Shown here: in pieces, positions 24,603 to 33,595 of the stretch | How positions within the stretch are numbered: the stretch's first letter is position 1 | How the letters are laid out: each line of letters starts with the position of its first letter | Source of the DNA: Mycobacterium asiaticum DSM 44297 | Lineage (GTDB): Bacteria; Actinomycetota; Actinomycetes; Mycobacteriales; Mycobacteriaceae | Direction of reading: 5' to 3' | DNA length: 50,150 nt | NCBI RefSeq assembly: GCF_000613245.1 | Contig: NZ_HG964939.1 | Span: 538,716-588,865, forward strand | Program-made: the position numbers and the translations under genes | Notes under the pieces: model-generated | Database searches by the model: none | What the model saw: the letters and a program-made list of their open reading frames with translations, nothing else | Told to the model about the DNA's origin: nothing

Positions 24603-25406
24603 ATGGGTGCACGCAGCGACAATCCGGAGACCGCCAAATGGGACCCCGAGTTCACCAAACAGGTGGTCGACACCGTGGCACCGGCCATCAAGTTGTGGCA
24701 TCGCGCCGAGGTGCGCAACCTGGACAACATTCCCGCGGCGGGTGGCGCGCTGGTGGTCTCCAACCACTCCGGCGGCATGTTCACCCCGGACGTGTTCGTC
24801 TTCTCGCCCGCATATTACGACGCATTCGGGTATGACCGGCCCGTCTACACCCTCGGCCACTACGGCCTGTTCCTCGGTCCGCTCGACGGCTGGCTGCGCC
24901 GGCTCGGCGTCATCGAGGCGAGCCGCGAAAACGCCGCCGCCGCTCTGCATTCCGGCGCACTGGTGCTGGTCTTCCCGGGCGGCGACTACGACTCCTACCG
25001 ACCCACGCTCGGGGCCAACACGATCGACTTCAACGGGCGCACGGGCTACGTCCGCACCGCCATCGAAGCCGGGGTCCCGATCGTGCCGACCGTGTCGATC
25101 GGCGCGCAGGAGACCCAGCTGTTCCTCACCCGCGGCAACTGGCTGGCCCGGCGGCTGGGACTGACCAAGGCGCGCATGGACATCCTGCCGATCAGTTTCG
25201 GGTTCCCGTTCGGCCTCAGCGTGCTGTTCCCACCGAACGTGCCGCTGCCGGCGAAGGTGGTCACCGAGGTGCTCGAGCCGATCGACGTGGTGGCCGAGTT
25301 CGGCGAGGATCCTGATATCGCCGAGGTCGACGCCCATGTTCGCGCGGTCATGCAGAAGGCGCTGGACCGCCTGGCCGCGCAACGACGACTGCCAATCCTG
25401 GGCTGA
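24603..25406 (+). CDS. PlsC-like lysophospholipid/glycerol acyltransferase
   Basis: The 267-residue protein belongs to the 1-acylglycerol-3-phosphate acyltransferase superfamily. Block I is NHSGGMFTPD (54-63) with H55 as base, and FPGGDYDSYRP is the block III region. The spacing of H55 and D63 differs from the classical HX4D, as seen in mycobacterial and DAGAT-like relatives. No clear membrane helix is visible, so it may be peripheral. The following WS/DGAT gene starts 14 bp later, which suggests a two-step route to storage lipid. Confidence 0.85.
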   Translation: MGARSDNPETAKWDPEFTKQVVDTVAPAIKLWHRAEVRNLDNIPAAGGALVVSNHSGGMFTPDVFVFSPAYYDAFGYDRPVYTLGHYGLFLGPLDGWLRRLGVIEASRENAAAALHSGALVLVFPGGDYDSYRPTLGANTIDFNGRTGYVRTAIEAGVPIVPTVSIGAQETQLFLTRGNWLARRLGLTKARMDILPISFGFPFGLSVLFPPNVPLPAKVVTEVLEPIDVVAEFGEDPDIAEVDAHVRAVMQKALDRLAAQRRLPILG

Positions 25407-25419
25407 AAGCGAGTGCGAG

Positions 25420-26802
25420 ATGAGAAGACTCAACGGCATGGACGCGATGCTGCTCTACAGCGAGACACCGAACCTGCACACGCATACCTTGAAGGTCGCC
25501 GTGTTAGACGCGTCCGGCCTCGACTTCGGGTTCGAGGACTTCCGGGCTCACCTGCGCCGCAAGCTAGAGGTCCTGGAACCGTTATGTTACAAGCTGATTG
25601 AGACACCTGGACAATTGCATCACCCGTTGTGGCTGGAGTGTGATGCCGACGATATCGACCTGGACTACCACGTGCGCCGGGTTCAGATCCCGTCGCCGGG
25701 CGGCCGCCGCGAACTGGACCGAGCCATCGGAGAAATCGCCTCGACCCCGCTGGATCGTAGCCGGCCGCTGTGGGAGTTCTATTTCGCCGAGGGACTCGCC
25801 GGTGATCAGTTCGCGGTCATCGGCAAGGTGCACCATTCGCTGGCCGACGGTGTCGCGTCCGCCAACCTGCTGGCGCGGCTGATGGATCTGACCGACGCAT
25901 CAGTACCCGACTACCAGTGCTCTACAACAACTTCCACCGGTTTGATACGGCTCGCGGCACGCGACCACGTGCGGCAACTCCGCGAACTGCCCGGACTGAT
26001 CAAGGATGCCGTGCGGGGGTTCACCCAGGTGCGCCGGCGCGCCGCAGCCCGCGGACGCCACCGTGAGCTGGCGGCTCAATTCGACGCCCCACCAACGTTC
26101 CTCAACCACTGGGTGGCACCGTCACGCCGATTCGCCAGTGCCCCACTGCCACTGGCTGAAGTCAAGGCGACCGCCGCCGAATTGGAGGTCACGGTCAACG
26201 ATCTGATCCTGGCGATAGCTGCCGGAGGCTTGCGGACGCTGCTGCTCGACTACGACGGAGCGGCCGACCGCCCGATCATCGCCTCGGTGCCGACCGCCAC
26301 GGACAAGTCAGACCGCGTCTGGGGCAATGAGATCAGCGGTTTGATGGTTTCGCTGCCGGTCCACATCGCCGATCCGGTGGAAAGGGTGCGGCTGATCGCG
26401 CTGGCCACCCGGCTTGCCAAAGAGGACCATGAGATCATGGGCGCGCGCCTGTACGGACGCCTGATGAACTACCTGCCGGCCGCGCTAGCCCCGATGGCGT
26501 TCCGCTGGCTGGGTCGGCAGTCGTCGAACCGGATGATGAATGTGGCGGTGTCCAGCGTGATGGGCCCGCGCGGCCGAGGTCATCTCGGTGGCGCGCCGGT
26601 GCGCGAAATCTATTCCACCGGAGTGCTTTCGCCGGGTGCGCCGGTCAACATCACCGTCTGGAGCTACGCGGACCGGTTCGGCATTGCGGTGCTGACCGAC
26701 GATCAAACCTTTGCCGACGAGCACGACGCGACCGACGCGCTCGTCGCGGCATTCGACGAAATACGCAGCGCCGCAATACCCTACGCGACGCTCTCGGCGT
26801 AA
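25420..26802 (+). CDS. Wax ester synthase/diacylglycerol acyltransferase (WS/DGAT)
   Basis: The 460-residue protein carries the catalytic HHSLADG motif (138-144, HHxxxDG) of bacterial WS/DGAT enzymes. The N-terminal LNGMDAMLLYSETP and the C-terminal SVMGPRG region are also family-typical. These enzymes join acyl-CoA to diacylglycerol or fatty alcohol to make triacylglycerol or wax esters for lipid inclusions. The upstream acyltransferase supplies the obvious partner. ATG 25420 is chosen; the open frame further upstream lies inside the acyltransferase gene. It converges on purQ, 6 bp away. Confidence 0.92.
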   Translation: MRRLNGMDAMLLYSETPNLHTHTLKVAVLDASGLDFGFEDFRAHLRRKLEVLEPLCYKLIETPGQLHHPLWLECDADDIDLDYHVRRVQIPSPGGRRELDRAIGEIASTPLDRSRPLWEFYFAEGLAGDQFAVIGKVHHSLADGVASANLLARLMDLTDASVPDYQCSTTTSTGLIRLAARDHVRQLRELPGLIKDAVRGFTQVRRRAAARGRHRELAAQFDAPPTFLNHWVAPSRRFASAPLPLAEVKATAAELEVTVNDLILAIAAGGLRTLLLDYDGAADRPIIASVPTATDKSDRVWGNEISGLMVSLPVHIADPVERVRLIALATRLAKEDHEIMGARLYGRLMNYLPAALAPMAFRWLGRQSSNRMMNVAVSSVMGPRGRGHLGGAPVREIYSTGVLSPGAPVNITVWSYADRFGIAVLTDDQTFADEHDATDALVAAFDEIRSAAIPYATLSA

Positions 26803-26808
26803 GCGGGC

Positions 26809-27483
26809 TCAGGCGGCCAGCACGGCGTCCAGCGCCGAGTAGAAAAGGCCCAGACCGTCGTCGGAAGGACCGGTCAACGCTTCGATGGCGTGTTCGGGGT
26901 GGGGCATCAGGCCGACCACGCGACCGTTGGCCGAGCTGATGCCTGCGATGTCGTGCAGCGAACCGTTAAGGTTGTCGTGATAGCGGAACACCACCCGTCC
27001 GTCGCCTTCGAGCTGTCCGAGCACCTGCTTGGGCGCCACGTAACGCCCTTCACCGGACTTCAGCGGTATCAGCACGTCGGCGTCGGCCTCGAAGCGCGAC
27101 GTCCATGCCGTCGAGGTCGACGACACGCGCAGCCACACGTCGCGACAAATGAAGTGCAGCCCGGCGTTGCGGGTCAGCGCGCCGGGCAGCAGACCCGCTT
27201 CACAGAGCACCTGGAAGCCGTTGCAGATGCCCAGCACCGGCATGCCGCGACCGGCGGCCGCGACCACCTCGCTCATCACCGGAGCAAACCTGGCGATCGC
27301 ACCCGCGCGCAGGTAATCGCCGTAGGAGAAGCCGCCGGGCACGACCACGGCGTCGACGCTCTTGAGGTCGCTGTCCGCGTGCCACAGGCTGACTGCCTCC
27401 GCGCCGACCTTTCGCGCCGCACGTGCGGCGTCCACGTCGTCGAGGGTGCCGGGAAAGGTGATGATGCCGATTCGGGTGGTCAC
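26809..27483 (-). CDS. purQ: Phosphoribosylformylglycinamidine synthase subunit PurQ
   Basis: PurQ is the glutaminase that passes ammonia to PurL. Class I amidotransferase features are the nucleophile C87 in GICNGFQ and the H195/E197 pair in MPHPEHAIEAL. The 224-residue length fits the stand-alone subunit. The GTG start overlaps the purS stop by 4 bp, so the two are translationally coupled. Confidence 0.96.
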   Translation of the reverse strand: MTTRIGIITFPGTLDDVDAARAARKVGAEAVSLWHADSDLKSVDAVVVPGGFSYGDYLRAGAIARFAPVMSEVVAAAGRGMPVLGICNGFQVLCEAGLLPGALTRNAGLHFICRDVWLRVSSTSTAWTSRFEADADVLIPLKSGEGRYVAPKQVLGQLEGDGRVVFRYHDNLNGSLHDIAGISSANGRVVGLMPHPEHAIEALTGPSDDGLGLFYSALDAVLAA

Positions 27484-27719
27484 TGCGGATCCCTGCTGAT
27501 GGTCCAGTCTTCGATCACGGTGTTCGCCAACAGCGATTCCGCGATCTCGGCCAGCGCGGTGTCGTCGATCGAATCGTCGACCTCCAACTCGAAGCGCTTG
27601 CCCTGGCGAACGTCTGATATTCCGGCATGACCCAGCCGTCCGAGGGCGCCGACGATCGCCTGACCCTGCGGGTCAAGGATCTCGGCTTTGGGCATCACAT
27701 GCACGACCACCCGGGCCAC
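27480..27719 (-). CDS. purS: Phosphoribosylformylglycinamidine synthase subunit PurS
   Basis: This 79-residue subunit links PurL and PurQ. ARVVVHVMPKAEILDPQGQA at the N-terminus and FELEVDDSIDDTALAEI are typical. The start is GTG 27719, set by a strong AGGAGGAG just upstream; the frame stays open 26 codons beyond that without family similarity. The C-terminus runs into purQ with GTGA overlap. Confidence 0.95.
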   Translation of the reverse strand: MARVVVHVMPKAEILDPQGQAIVGALGRLGHAGISDVRQGKRFELEVDDSIDDTALAEIAESLLANTVIEDWTISRDPQ

Positions 27720-27812
27720 CGCGCTCCTCCTCAGATTTTTCACCCCGCCCGGCGACAACGAGCCGGGCAACGGGTCCGCGCCAACTCTACCGGCCATCGA
27801 TGGCCGCGCGAG

Positions 27813-28577
27813 TTAACCGGACGACCCGGCGACCAGGATCAGTCCGTCGCCGCCGAGGGCGGTGATACGGCGGTGTGCCGGACCGTCGGGATCAAGCGCG
27901 GCCTCGCTGAGGGTCGTCCAGGCGTTCAGCGTCAGAGGGGTGCCGGCGCGGCCGGACTGGGCCCGGGCCGCGCGGGCCGCCTCGAAGAACTCCCCGATCC
28001 TGGGATGGTCGAGGGCGACGTTGACCGCGTCGCAGCGCTGGCCGGCGATTCTGGCCAATGCGGCGCTGTTGACGCCCAGCAACAGCGGCGGCGGCGGGGA
28101 CGGCAACGGAAAACCCGCCCATTTGTCCTCGCGGTGCGGGTCCCACTGGGCCTCACACAGGTCGAGCACGTCGATCAGGTTCCGGTGCCGCAACTGCATG
28201 GAGCCCGCCAGCGGGATGCCGAGCAGGTCGTGTTCCCGGGCCCACGGACTACCGGGCGCGGCGCCCGCACCCAGCCCGAACACAAAGCGTCCGCCGCTGA
28301 TCTCCTGTAGTGAGGCGGCGGCAGCGACCGTCACTCCGGCGGGACGGTTGGCGACGTTCACCACCAGGGTGCCGATGCCGATCGAAGAGGTGGCGCCGGC
28401 CAGCGCCCCGGCCAGCGTGAAGCACTCCAGCATCCGGGTGCCCGACAGCATCGCGCCCGACAGGTGGTCGAAAACCCACGCCCTGCCGAAACCGTCGGCT
28501 TCGGCTCGCAACACCTCGTCGCGCAGCTGCGGCCACGGGTGGGTGGCCGCGCTGTACAGCACGTCAACCGTGATCAT
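27813..28577 (-). CDS. LLM-class flavin/F420 oxidoreductase
   Basis: The 254-residue protein is a compact luciferase-like monooxygenase. It has EADGFGRAWVFDHL, GTLVVNVANRPAGV, SGGRFVFGLGAGA and a shortened C-terminus ending ALGGDGLILVAGS. ATG 28577 gives the usual start (MITVDVLYSAAT). It is upstream of purS by 93 bp and downstream of the secreted protein gene by 39 bp, so all four may share a transcript. The cofactor (FMN or F420) and substrate are unknown. Confidence 0.82.
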   Translation of the reverse strand: MITVDVLYSAATHPWPQLRDEVLRAEADGFGRAWVFDHLSGAMLSGTRMLECFTLAGALAGATSSIGIGTLVVNVANRPAGVTVAAAASLQEISGGRFVFGLGAGAAPGSPWAREHDLLGIPLAGSMQLRHRNLIDVLDLCEAQWDPHREDKWAGFPLPSPPPPLLLGVNSAALARIAGQRCDAVNVALDHPRIGEFFEAARAARAQSGRAGTPLTLNAWTTLSEAALDPDGPAHRRITALGGDGLILVAGSSG

Positions 28578-28616
28578 GTACGCCCCGCTCCGCAAAAGCG
28601 TTGCGCCAGTAGCTCA

Positions 28617-29302
28617 TTACGGACATGAGGCGATGTATGCCTCACACAGCGGCGCGGTCATGGCGTCAAGTATGGCGACGTCGGAGAGCACCGGCCACGG
28701 CACCTGCGGGGGTCCGGACGACCACAGCGTGAGTTCGCTGATGGTGCTGCTGGCCAAGTGCGCGATCAGATAGGTGTGCACGATGACCGGTCCGCTGATG
28801 ACGGCGGCCATTCGAGTCGGTTCGTCATCGGTGATCGAGGGCGACTGGTCGGGGGCCCCACTTGGCAGGCACGCAGCGCCGCCACCGCGGCACCGAACAC
28901 CGAACTGGCGAGCGCGCCGCCGCGGGCGGTGTCCCCGCGCCAGTGCAGGATCTGGGCTTGCAGCTGCCACTGCCCGTCCCCATGTCCCACCACCGCGCGT
29001 CCTGCGACCGCGGAATCGCGGCTGTCCTGCGGCGCCGCCGGGGTGGCGCAGACCTGCTCGAACCTGAACGGCCGTGCCGTCCTGATCAGCGGCAGCGCCG
29101 CGCCGGCGAGGTCCGGCCACCCGTACACCGCATTCAGCGGGACCGACGCCCGCTGGATCCATGCGCTGTCCGGGATCTGGTCGCACACCGGCGGGCAGGT
29201 CTCCGGCTCCGTCCATGCGGGTGTCGGCGCGATCAGTGCGATCGCGAAGCTACCGGCGACCATCAATGTCACCACTAACACCCGCATCCGCACGGCCCCC
29301 AT
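28617..29302 (-). pseudogene. Secreted mycobacterial protein of unknown function, one-base frameshift
   Basis: Two frames combine into a protein of about 228 residues. It starts with a signal peptide (MRVLVVTLMVAGSFAIALIAPTPAW) and a cysteine-bearing CPPVCD segment. It then reads ...LRACQVG and, after a one-base shift at about 28851-28860, continues APDQSPSITDDEPTRMAA to the end. Restoring one base in the G/C run GGGGCCCCC (minus strand) joins them. The fused product looks like a mycobacterial exported protein seen upstream of purS (Rv0787 position, from memory). Function is unknown. Start ATG 29302 or 29287. Confidence 0.7.
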
Positions 29303-29320
29303 CAGGGCACAATCGTAGAC

Positions 29321-29959
29321 ATGCAACTGACGCATTTCGGGCATTCCTGCCTACTCGCCGAGTTCGGCGATACCAAGATCCTTTTCGACCCGGGCAGCTT
29401 CGCCCACGGCTTCGAGGGGATCACAGGCCTGTCCGCCATCCTTGTGACCCATCAGCACCCCGACCACGTCGACGTATCGCGGCTGCCGGCGCTCCTCGAG
29501 GGCAACCCGGGCGCGACGCTGTACGCCGACGCCCAAACCACCGAACAGCTCGGCGAGCCGTGCCAGGTGGTGCACGTCGGCGACGAACTGTCCGTCGGCT
29601 CGCTGACCATCCGGGCCATCGGCGGACAGCATGCCGTCATACACCCGGAAATCTCTGTGATAGAGAATATTTCGTACCTGGTGGGCGACGGCGAACACCC
29701 CGCCAGGCTGATGCATCCCGGCGACGCGTTGTTCGTGCCCGACGAGCCGGTGGACGTGTTGGCCGCCCCCGCGTCGGCGCCCTGGATGAAGATCTCCGAG
29801 GCGGTCGACTATTTGCGTGCGGTGGCGCCCGCTCGGGCGGTGCCCATCCATCAGGGCATCATCGCCCCCGACGCCCGCGGCATCTACTACGGCCGGCTCA
29901 GTGAGATGACCGACACCGACTTCCGGGTGCTGCCCGAGGAGGACGGCGTCACCTTCTAG
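29321..29959 (+). CDS. MBL-fold metal-dependent hydrolase
   Basis: The 212-residue protein has the metallo-beta-lactamase motif THQHPDH at 43-49 and further ligands in GGQHAVIHPE, HPGDALFVP and PIHQGI. This matches the UPF0173/ascorbate-lactonase-like branch. It binds two metals in relatives. It is divergent from the secreted-protein gene with 18 bp between starts. The substrate is unknown. The 120 bp after its stop hold no gene. Confidence 0.87.
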   Translation: MQLTHFGHSCLLAEFGDTKILFDPGSFAHGFEGITGLSAILVTHQHPDHVDVSRLPALLEGNPGATLYADAQTTEQLGEPCQVVHVGDELSVGSLTIRAIGGQHAVIHPEISVIENISYLVGDGEHPARLMHPGDALFVPDEPVDVLAAPASAPWMKISEAVDYLRAVAPARAVPIHQGIIAPDARGIYYGRLSEMTDTDFRVLPEEDGVTF

Positions 29960-30079
29960 AGGGCTCAGTCCCCCCGCGAGGAGACGCTAAAGCCCCTGAC
30001 ACGCCGTGCAATTGAAGGCTTTCGCGTCTGCTCGGCACGGTTTGGCGCCAGCTTGCCAAAGGGATGGCTTGCGGGGGCG

Positions 30080-30784
30080 TTACGCGGCGTCGAGCACCGC
30101 CTTGTTGGACCGCCAGTTATATACGGTCGGTGTGCACCGCTGCAGTAAGGCTAGGTCTACGGCGTCCAGCATGGCTTGCCGCGGACCGGATTTGCGCAGA
30201 TGCCGGGCGGCCACCGCGATCCGGACCACACCCGAGCGTCGGGCGATGCGGTCGGCCGACATCACCACCATTCGGCACCACCACGGCTCGGCGAGGAATC
30301 CCTCACCGATGCCTAGCACGCGGGCCCGCACCGTGGTGTGGCGGACCAGATCGGTTATTCCGTAGGCGTCGGCGAGCAGCCGAAAACCGTTCTTGGGCAA
30401 GGCTTTGACCACGCCCGGCGACACCAGCCAACCCGGGGCCGCGAACAGGCGGGTACGCAGGCCCAGATGCTCGAGCACCCGGTCGGCGGCCATCAATCGC
30501 AGGTTCGCCTCGTGCGCGTGCAGCGTCGCGAATTCCCCCCGGCGCTTCTTGGTGGCCGCTTCGTCGTAGCCGTGCAACACCAGCGCATCGCCGCCGCCAC
30601 GCCGGGCGGTGAGCCAGTCAACCGTCTGCGAGTCGCGGTCGAGGCGATAGCCATCGCCCAGCCGCGGTGCCACCAGTAGCGAGACGGGCACCGAACGGGC
30701 ATCCATCTGCGCGCAGAAATCGCTCACGTCGGGAAGAGTGTGCTCCCCGATCCCCGAAACCGACACGATCAGTTTTCCAGACAC
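30080..30784 (-). CDS. DUF2334 polysaccharide deacetylase-like protein
   Basis: The 234-residue protein shows the DUF2334 pattern: VSVSGIGEHTLPDVSDFC, LVAPRLGDG, ALVLHGYDE, AHEANLRLMAADRVLEHLGLR and FAAPGWLVSPGVVKAL. These belong to the polysaccharide deacetylase superfamily, where the His and Asp motifs bind metal. Activity and substrate are unproven. The GTG start at 30784 is the first in frame. It is divergent from the EmrB-like exporter. Confidence 0.82.
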   Translation of the reverse strand: MSGKLIVSVSGIGEHTLPDVSDFCAQMDARSVPVSLLVAPRLGDGYRLDRDSQTVDWLTARRGGGDALVLHGYDEAATKKRRGEFATLHAHEANLRLMAADRVLEHLGLRTRLFAAPGWLVSPGVVKALPKNGFRLLADAYGITDLVRHTTVRARVLGIGEGFLAEPWWCRMVVMSADRIARRSGVVRIAVAARHLRKSGPRQAMLDAVDLALLQRCTPTVYNWRSNKAVLDAA

Positions 30785-30886
30785 GCATGTAGTTTGCCGA
30801 TCTCAGATGTCGGGACGGTGACAGACACTTGGCCGGGAGACGTCAACGAGCGGTCCCTGCGTCACTGGCCAGCGGGTTGTCTAGCT

Positions 30887-32464
30887 ATGCTCAGCAACGC
30901 CATGAGAAAGGCAATTTCCGCGCCGGCCGATGCGGCGGCGGCCACCGTAACGGACTATCCCGACACGCTCGACGCCCCGACGCTTCGCATCGCCGGGGTA
31001 TGCATTCTTGCCTCGGTGATGATGGCGCTGGACACCACGGTCGTCAGCGTCGCGCAGCGCACCTTCATCGCCCAGTTCTCGTCGACGCAGGCCGTGGTGG
31101 GCTGGACGATGACGGGGTACACGCTCGCGCTGGCCACCGTCATCCCGATTGCCGGGTGGGCGGCGGACCGCTATGGCACCAAACGGTTATGGATGGGTTC
31201 GGTGCTGGCGTTCATGGCGGGTTCGCTGCTGTGCGCAGTGGCGCCGACCATATTGCTGCTCAACGTCTTCCGGGCGGTGCAAGGGATGTGCGGCGGCATG
31301 CTGATGCCGCTCGGATTCATGATCCTGACCAGGGTGGCGGGGCCGAAGCGGCTGGGCCGGCTGATGTCGGTGCTGGGCATCCCGATGCTGCTCGGGCCGA
31401 TCGGCGGGCCGATCGTGGGTGGCTGGCTGATCAGCGCCTACAGCTGGCCGTGGATCTTCCTGATCAACCTGCCCATCGGATTGTGCGCGTTCCTGCTCGC
31501 GCTGGTGGTGTTCCCGAAAGACGAACCAGCACCATCGGAGACGTTCGACGTCGTCGGGGTGCTGCTGCTCTCGCCCGGGCTGGCGACTTTCCTGTTCGGA
31601 GTGTCATCGATCCCGGGTCGCGGCACGCTCAACGACCGCGTCGTGCTGATACCGGTGACCATCGGCCTGATCTTGATCGTTGCGTTCGTCGTACATGCCT
31701 GGCGCCGCGCGGATCACCCGCTCATCGACCTGCGCTTGTTCAAGAACCCGGTGGTCACCCACGCCAATGTGACGGCCTTCCTGTTCGCGGTAGCGTTTTT
31801 CGGCTCCGCGCTGCTGCTGCCCAGCTACCTGCAACAGGTCTGGCACCAGACGCCGATGCAGTCTGGGGTGCACCTGATCCCACAGGGGCTCGGCGCCATG
31901 CTGACCATGCCGTGGGCCGGCCGGTTCATGGACCGCAAGGGCCCCGGGAAGAGCGTTCTGCTGGGCATCGCGCTGATCGCGGTCGGGCTGGGCATCTTCA
32001 CCGTCGGGGTGGCCCGACAATCCGGCTACTTCCCGACGCTGCTGATCGGACTGGCCGTCATGGGGCTGGGCACGGGGTGCACCATGATGCCGCTGTCCGG
32101 AGCGTCGGTCCAGGCACTGGGGCCGCACCAGCTCGCCCGCGGCTCCACGTTGATCAGCGTCAACCTGCAGGTCGGCGGCTCGATCGGCACCGCACTCATG
32201 TCGATGGTGCTGACCAGCCAGTTCAACCGCAGCGAGACCATTTCCGCCGCGAATCAGCTGGCACGCCTGGAACAGGACGCGGCCCGGCGCGGGGTGCCCG
32301 TTGATCCGTCGGCGATACCCCAGCGAGCCCTGGATCCCGGCTTCGCCGCCAGTCTTGCGCACGACCTGTCACACGCCTACACGCTGATCCTGGCCATCGC
32401 CGTGGTGCTGGTGACCGCCACGCTTGTGCCGGCCGCGTTCCTGCCCAAGACTCCAGCCGGTTAG
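30887..32464 (+). CDS. emrB: EmrB-like MFS drug exporter (DHA2, 14-TM type)
   Basis: The 525-residue protein has MFS motifs of the DHA2 family: MMALDTTVVSVAQR in the first helix, GWAADRYGTKRLW (motif A) and GGPIVGGWL with the drug-proton antiport pattern. About 14 membrane helices can be traced. It would export toxic compounds using the proton gradient. ATG 30887 is preferred; ATG 30902 is possible. Its 3' end overlaps the convergent TetR gene by 4 bp. Confidence 0.9.
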   Translation: MLSNAMRKAISAPADAAAATVTDYPDTLDAPTLRIAGVCILASVMMALDTTVVSVAQRTFIAQFSSTQAVVGWTMTGYTLALATVIPIAGWAADRYGTKRLWMGSVLAFMAGSLLCAVAPTILLLNVFRAVQGMCGGMLMPLGFMILTRVAGPKRLGRLMSVLGIPMLLGPIGGPIVGGWLISAYSWPWIFLINLPIGLCAFLLALVVFPKDEPAPSETFDVVGVLLLSPGLATFLFGVSSIPGRGTLNDRVVLIPVTIGLILIVAFVVHAWRRADHPLIDLRLFKNPVVTHANVTAFLFAVAFFGSALLLPSYLQQVWHQTPMQSGVHLIPQGLGAMLTMPWAGRFMDRKGPGKSVLLGIALIAVGLGIFTVGVARQSGYFPTLLIGLAVMGLGTGCTMMPLSGASVQALGPHQLARGSTLISVNLQVGGSIGTALMSMVLTSQFNRSETISAANQLARLEQDAARRGVPVDPSAIPQRALDPGFAASLAHDLSHAYTLILAIAVVLVTATLVPAAFLPKTPAG

Positions 32465-33024
32465 CCCTCGAAGAGCATCGTCGCGATCCGCAAGACGGTG
32501 TTCATCGGGTCGGCCTCCTTCAGGCCCGCGTTCACCGCATCGTTGAGCCAGAGCATCGAAAAGCCATGTACCAGTGACCAAGCCGCCAGCTCTGCGCCGG
32601 CCGGATCCGCGCGTGCGCCGCGGTCCTGCAACGTCGCCACGCCCCGGGACAGCTCGGCGGCCGCGGCGGCCTCGGCCTCGATCAGGTCGGGATCGCTCGC
32701 GTGCACCAGCGATTTGTCGAACATGACGCGGTAGTGGCCGGGATGTGAGAGCGCAAAGCGCACATAGGCCAGGGCCGCATCGGTGAACCGCGGCCTCGCG
32801 TTTCGAAGCACCGCCGCCAGCTGCCGGAATCCCTGAGCCGCGAGCGCGGTGAATAGGCCCCTGCGGTCGGTGAAGTGATGGGCGGGCGCGGCGTGCGAGA
32901 CACCGGCCTCCCGCGCCAGCTCACGAAGCGACACCCGATCCGCGCCGCGCTCGGCGACCAGCCGCGCGGCCTCGCTCAGGATCGCGCTGCGCAAGTCGCC
33001 GTGGTGATAAGTGGGACGAGTCAT
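32461..33024 (-). CDS. TetR family regulator with WHG-type ligand domain
   Basis: The 187-residue protein has YHHGDLRSAILSEAARLVAERG, LRELAREAGVSHAAPAHHFTDRRGL as the helix-turn-helix, and a C-terminal WHG-like domain (SLVHGFSMLWLNDAVN). It is divergent from the DoxX gene, and a 55-bp palindrome fills the gap between them. This is the usual layout of a repressor controlling itself and its neighbour. It also overlaps the exporter gene's end, so control of that gene is possible but less direct. Confidence 0.9.
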   Translation of the reverse strand: MTRPTYHHGDLRSAILSEAARLVAERGADRVSLRELAREAGVSHAAPAHHFTDRRGLFTALAAQGFRQLAAVLRNARPRFTDAALAYVRFALSHPGHYRVMFDKSLVHASDPDLIEAEAAAAAELSRGVATLQDRGARADPAGAELAAWSLVHGFSMLWLNDAVNAGLKEADPMNTVLRIATMLFEG

Positions 33025-33045
33025 CGGGACACCTTAACCCGCAAA

Positions 33046-33100
33046 CTTGACAGTGACTAGATCGACGCTTTACCCTCAAGCGTATCTAGTCACTGTCAAG
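33046..33100. promoter_or_regulatory. Long perfect inverted repeat between TetR and DoxX genes
   Basis: Arms 33046-33062 (CTTGACAGTGACTAGAT) and 33084-33100 (ATCTAGTCACTGTCAAG) are exact 17-bp inverted copies. A second pair, CGCTT (33066-33070) and AAGCG (33078-33082), lies inside. Each arm contains TTGACA, a consensus -35, pointing inward. The layout gives a symmetrical divergent promoter with one operator on each side. Confidence 0.75.
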
Positions 33101-33116
33101 ATTGGAGGGAGGGACC

Positions 33117-33557
33117 ATGGCTCCACTGATCGCGCTTGTGCTGACGAGCATCGTTTCCCGCCTCGCCGGGTGGTGGGGGGTTGGTTACCTCGACAACTGG
33201 GCGGGCGCTTGCGCCGTCGGCCTGGCGGCAATGTTCCTGCTCACCGGGGTGGCACACTTTGCACCGCCACTGCGACGCGATCTTGTCGCGATTGTTCCGC
33301 CGACACTGCCGGCACCTGGGCTGCTGGTCACCGTTACTGGCGTGCTGGAAATCGCGGGGGCGGCGGGGTTGTTGCTGCCGGGCACTAGGGTTGCCGCGGC
33401 ACTCGGCCTGTTGGTGCTGATGCTGACGATGTTTCCGGCCAACATCTACGCCGCGCGGATGCCAAACCCGCCGAAGTCGATGACGACCCGACTGTCGGTC
33501 CGCAGCCTCGAGGAGGTTGTCTTCCTGGCGGCCGCGGCGCTCGTGGCGGCGGGCTGA
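33117..33557 (+). CDS. DoxX-like small membrane protein
   Basis: The 146-residue protein has about four hydrophobic segments, including AVGLAAMFLLTGVAHF, GLLVTVTGVLEIAGAAGLLLPGT and LGLLVLMLTMFPANIYAA. The last is typical of DoxX-family integral membrane proteins (SURF4-like fold). Functions in the family include redox or quinone-linked processes, but this one is unassigned. ATG 33117 is preceded by a strong GGAGGGAGGG. It is controlled from the palindrome shared with the TetR gene. Confidence 0.82.
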   Translation: MAPLIALVLTSIVSRLAGWWGVGYLDNWAGACAVGLAAMFLLTGVAHFAPPLRRDLVAIVPPTLPAPGLLVTVTGVLEIAGAAGLLLPGTRVAAALGLLVLMLTMFPANIYAARMPNPPKSMTTRLSVRSLEEVVFLAAAALVAAG

Positions 33558-33595
33558 GCAGCACCGCCGACCTTGGCACCCTCAGATTCGGAGCC

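Noticed and set aside
29960..30079. Small gene or RNA in the 120-bp gap after the metallo-hydrolase
   Set aside because: No start with a ribosome binding site and no convincing hairpin was seen.
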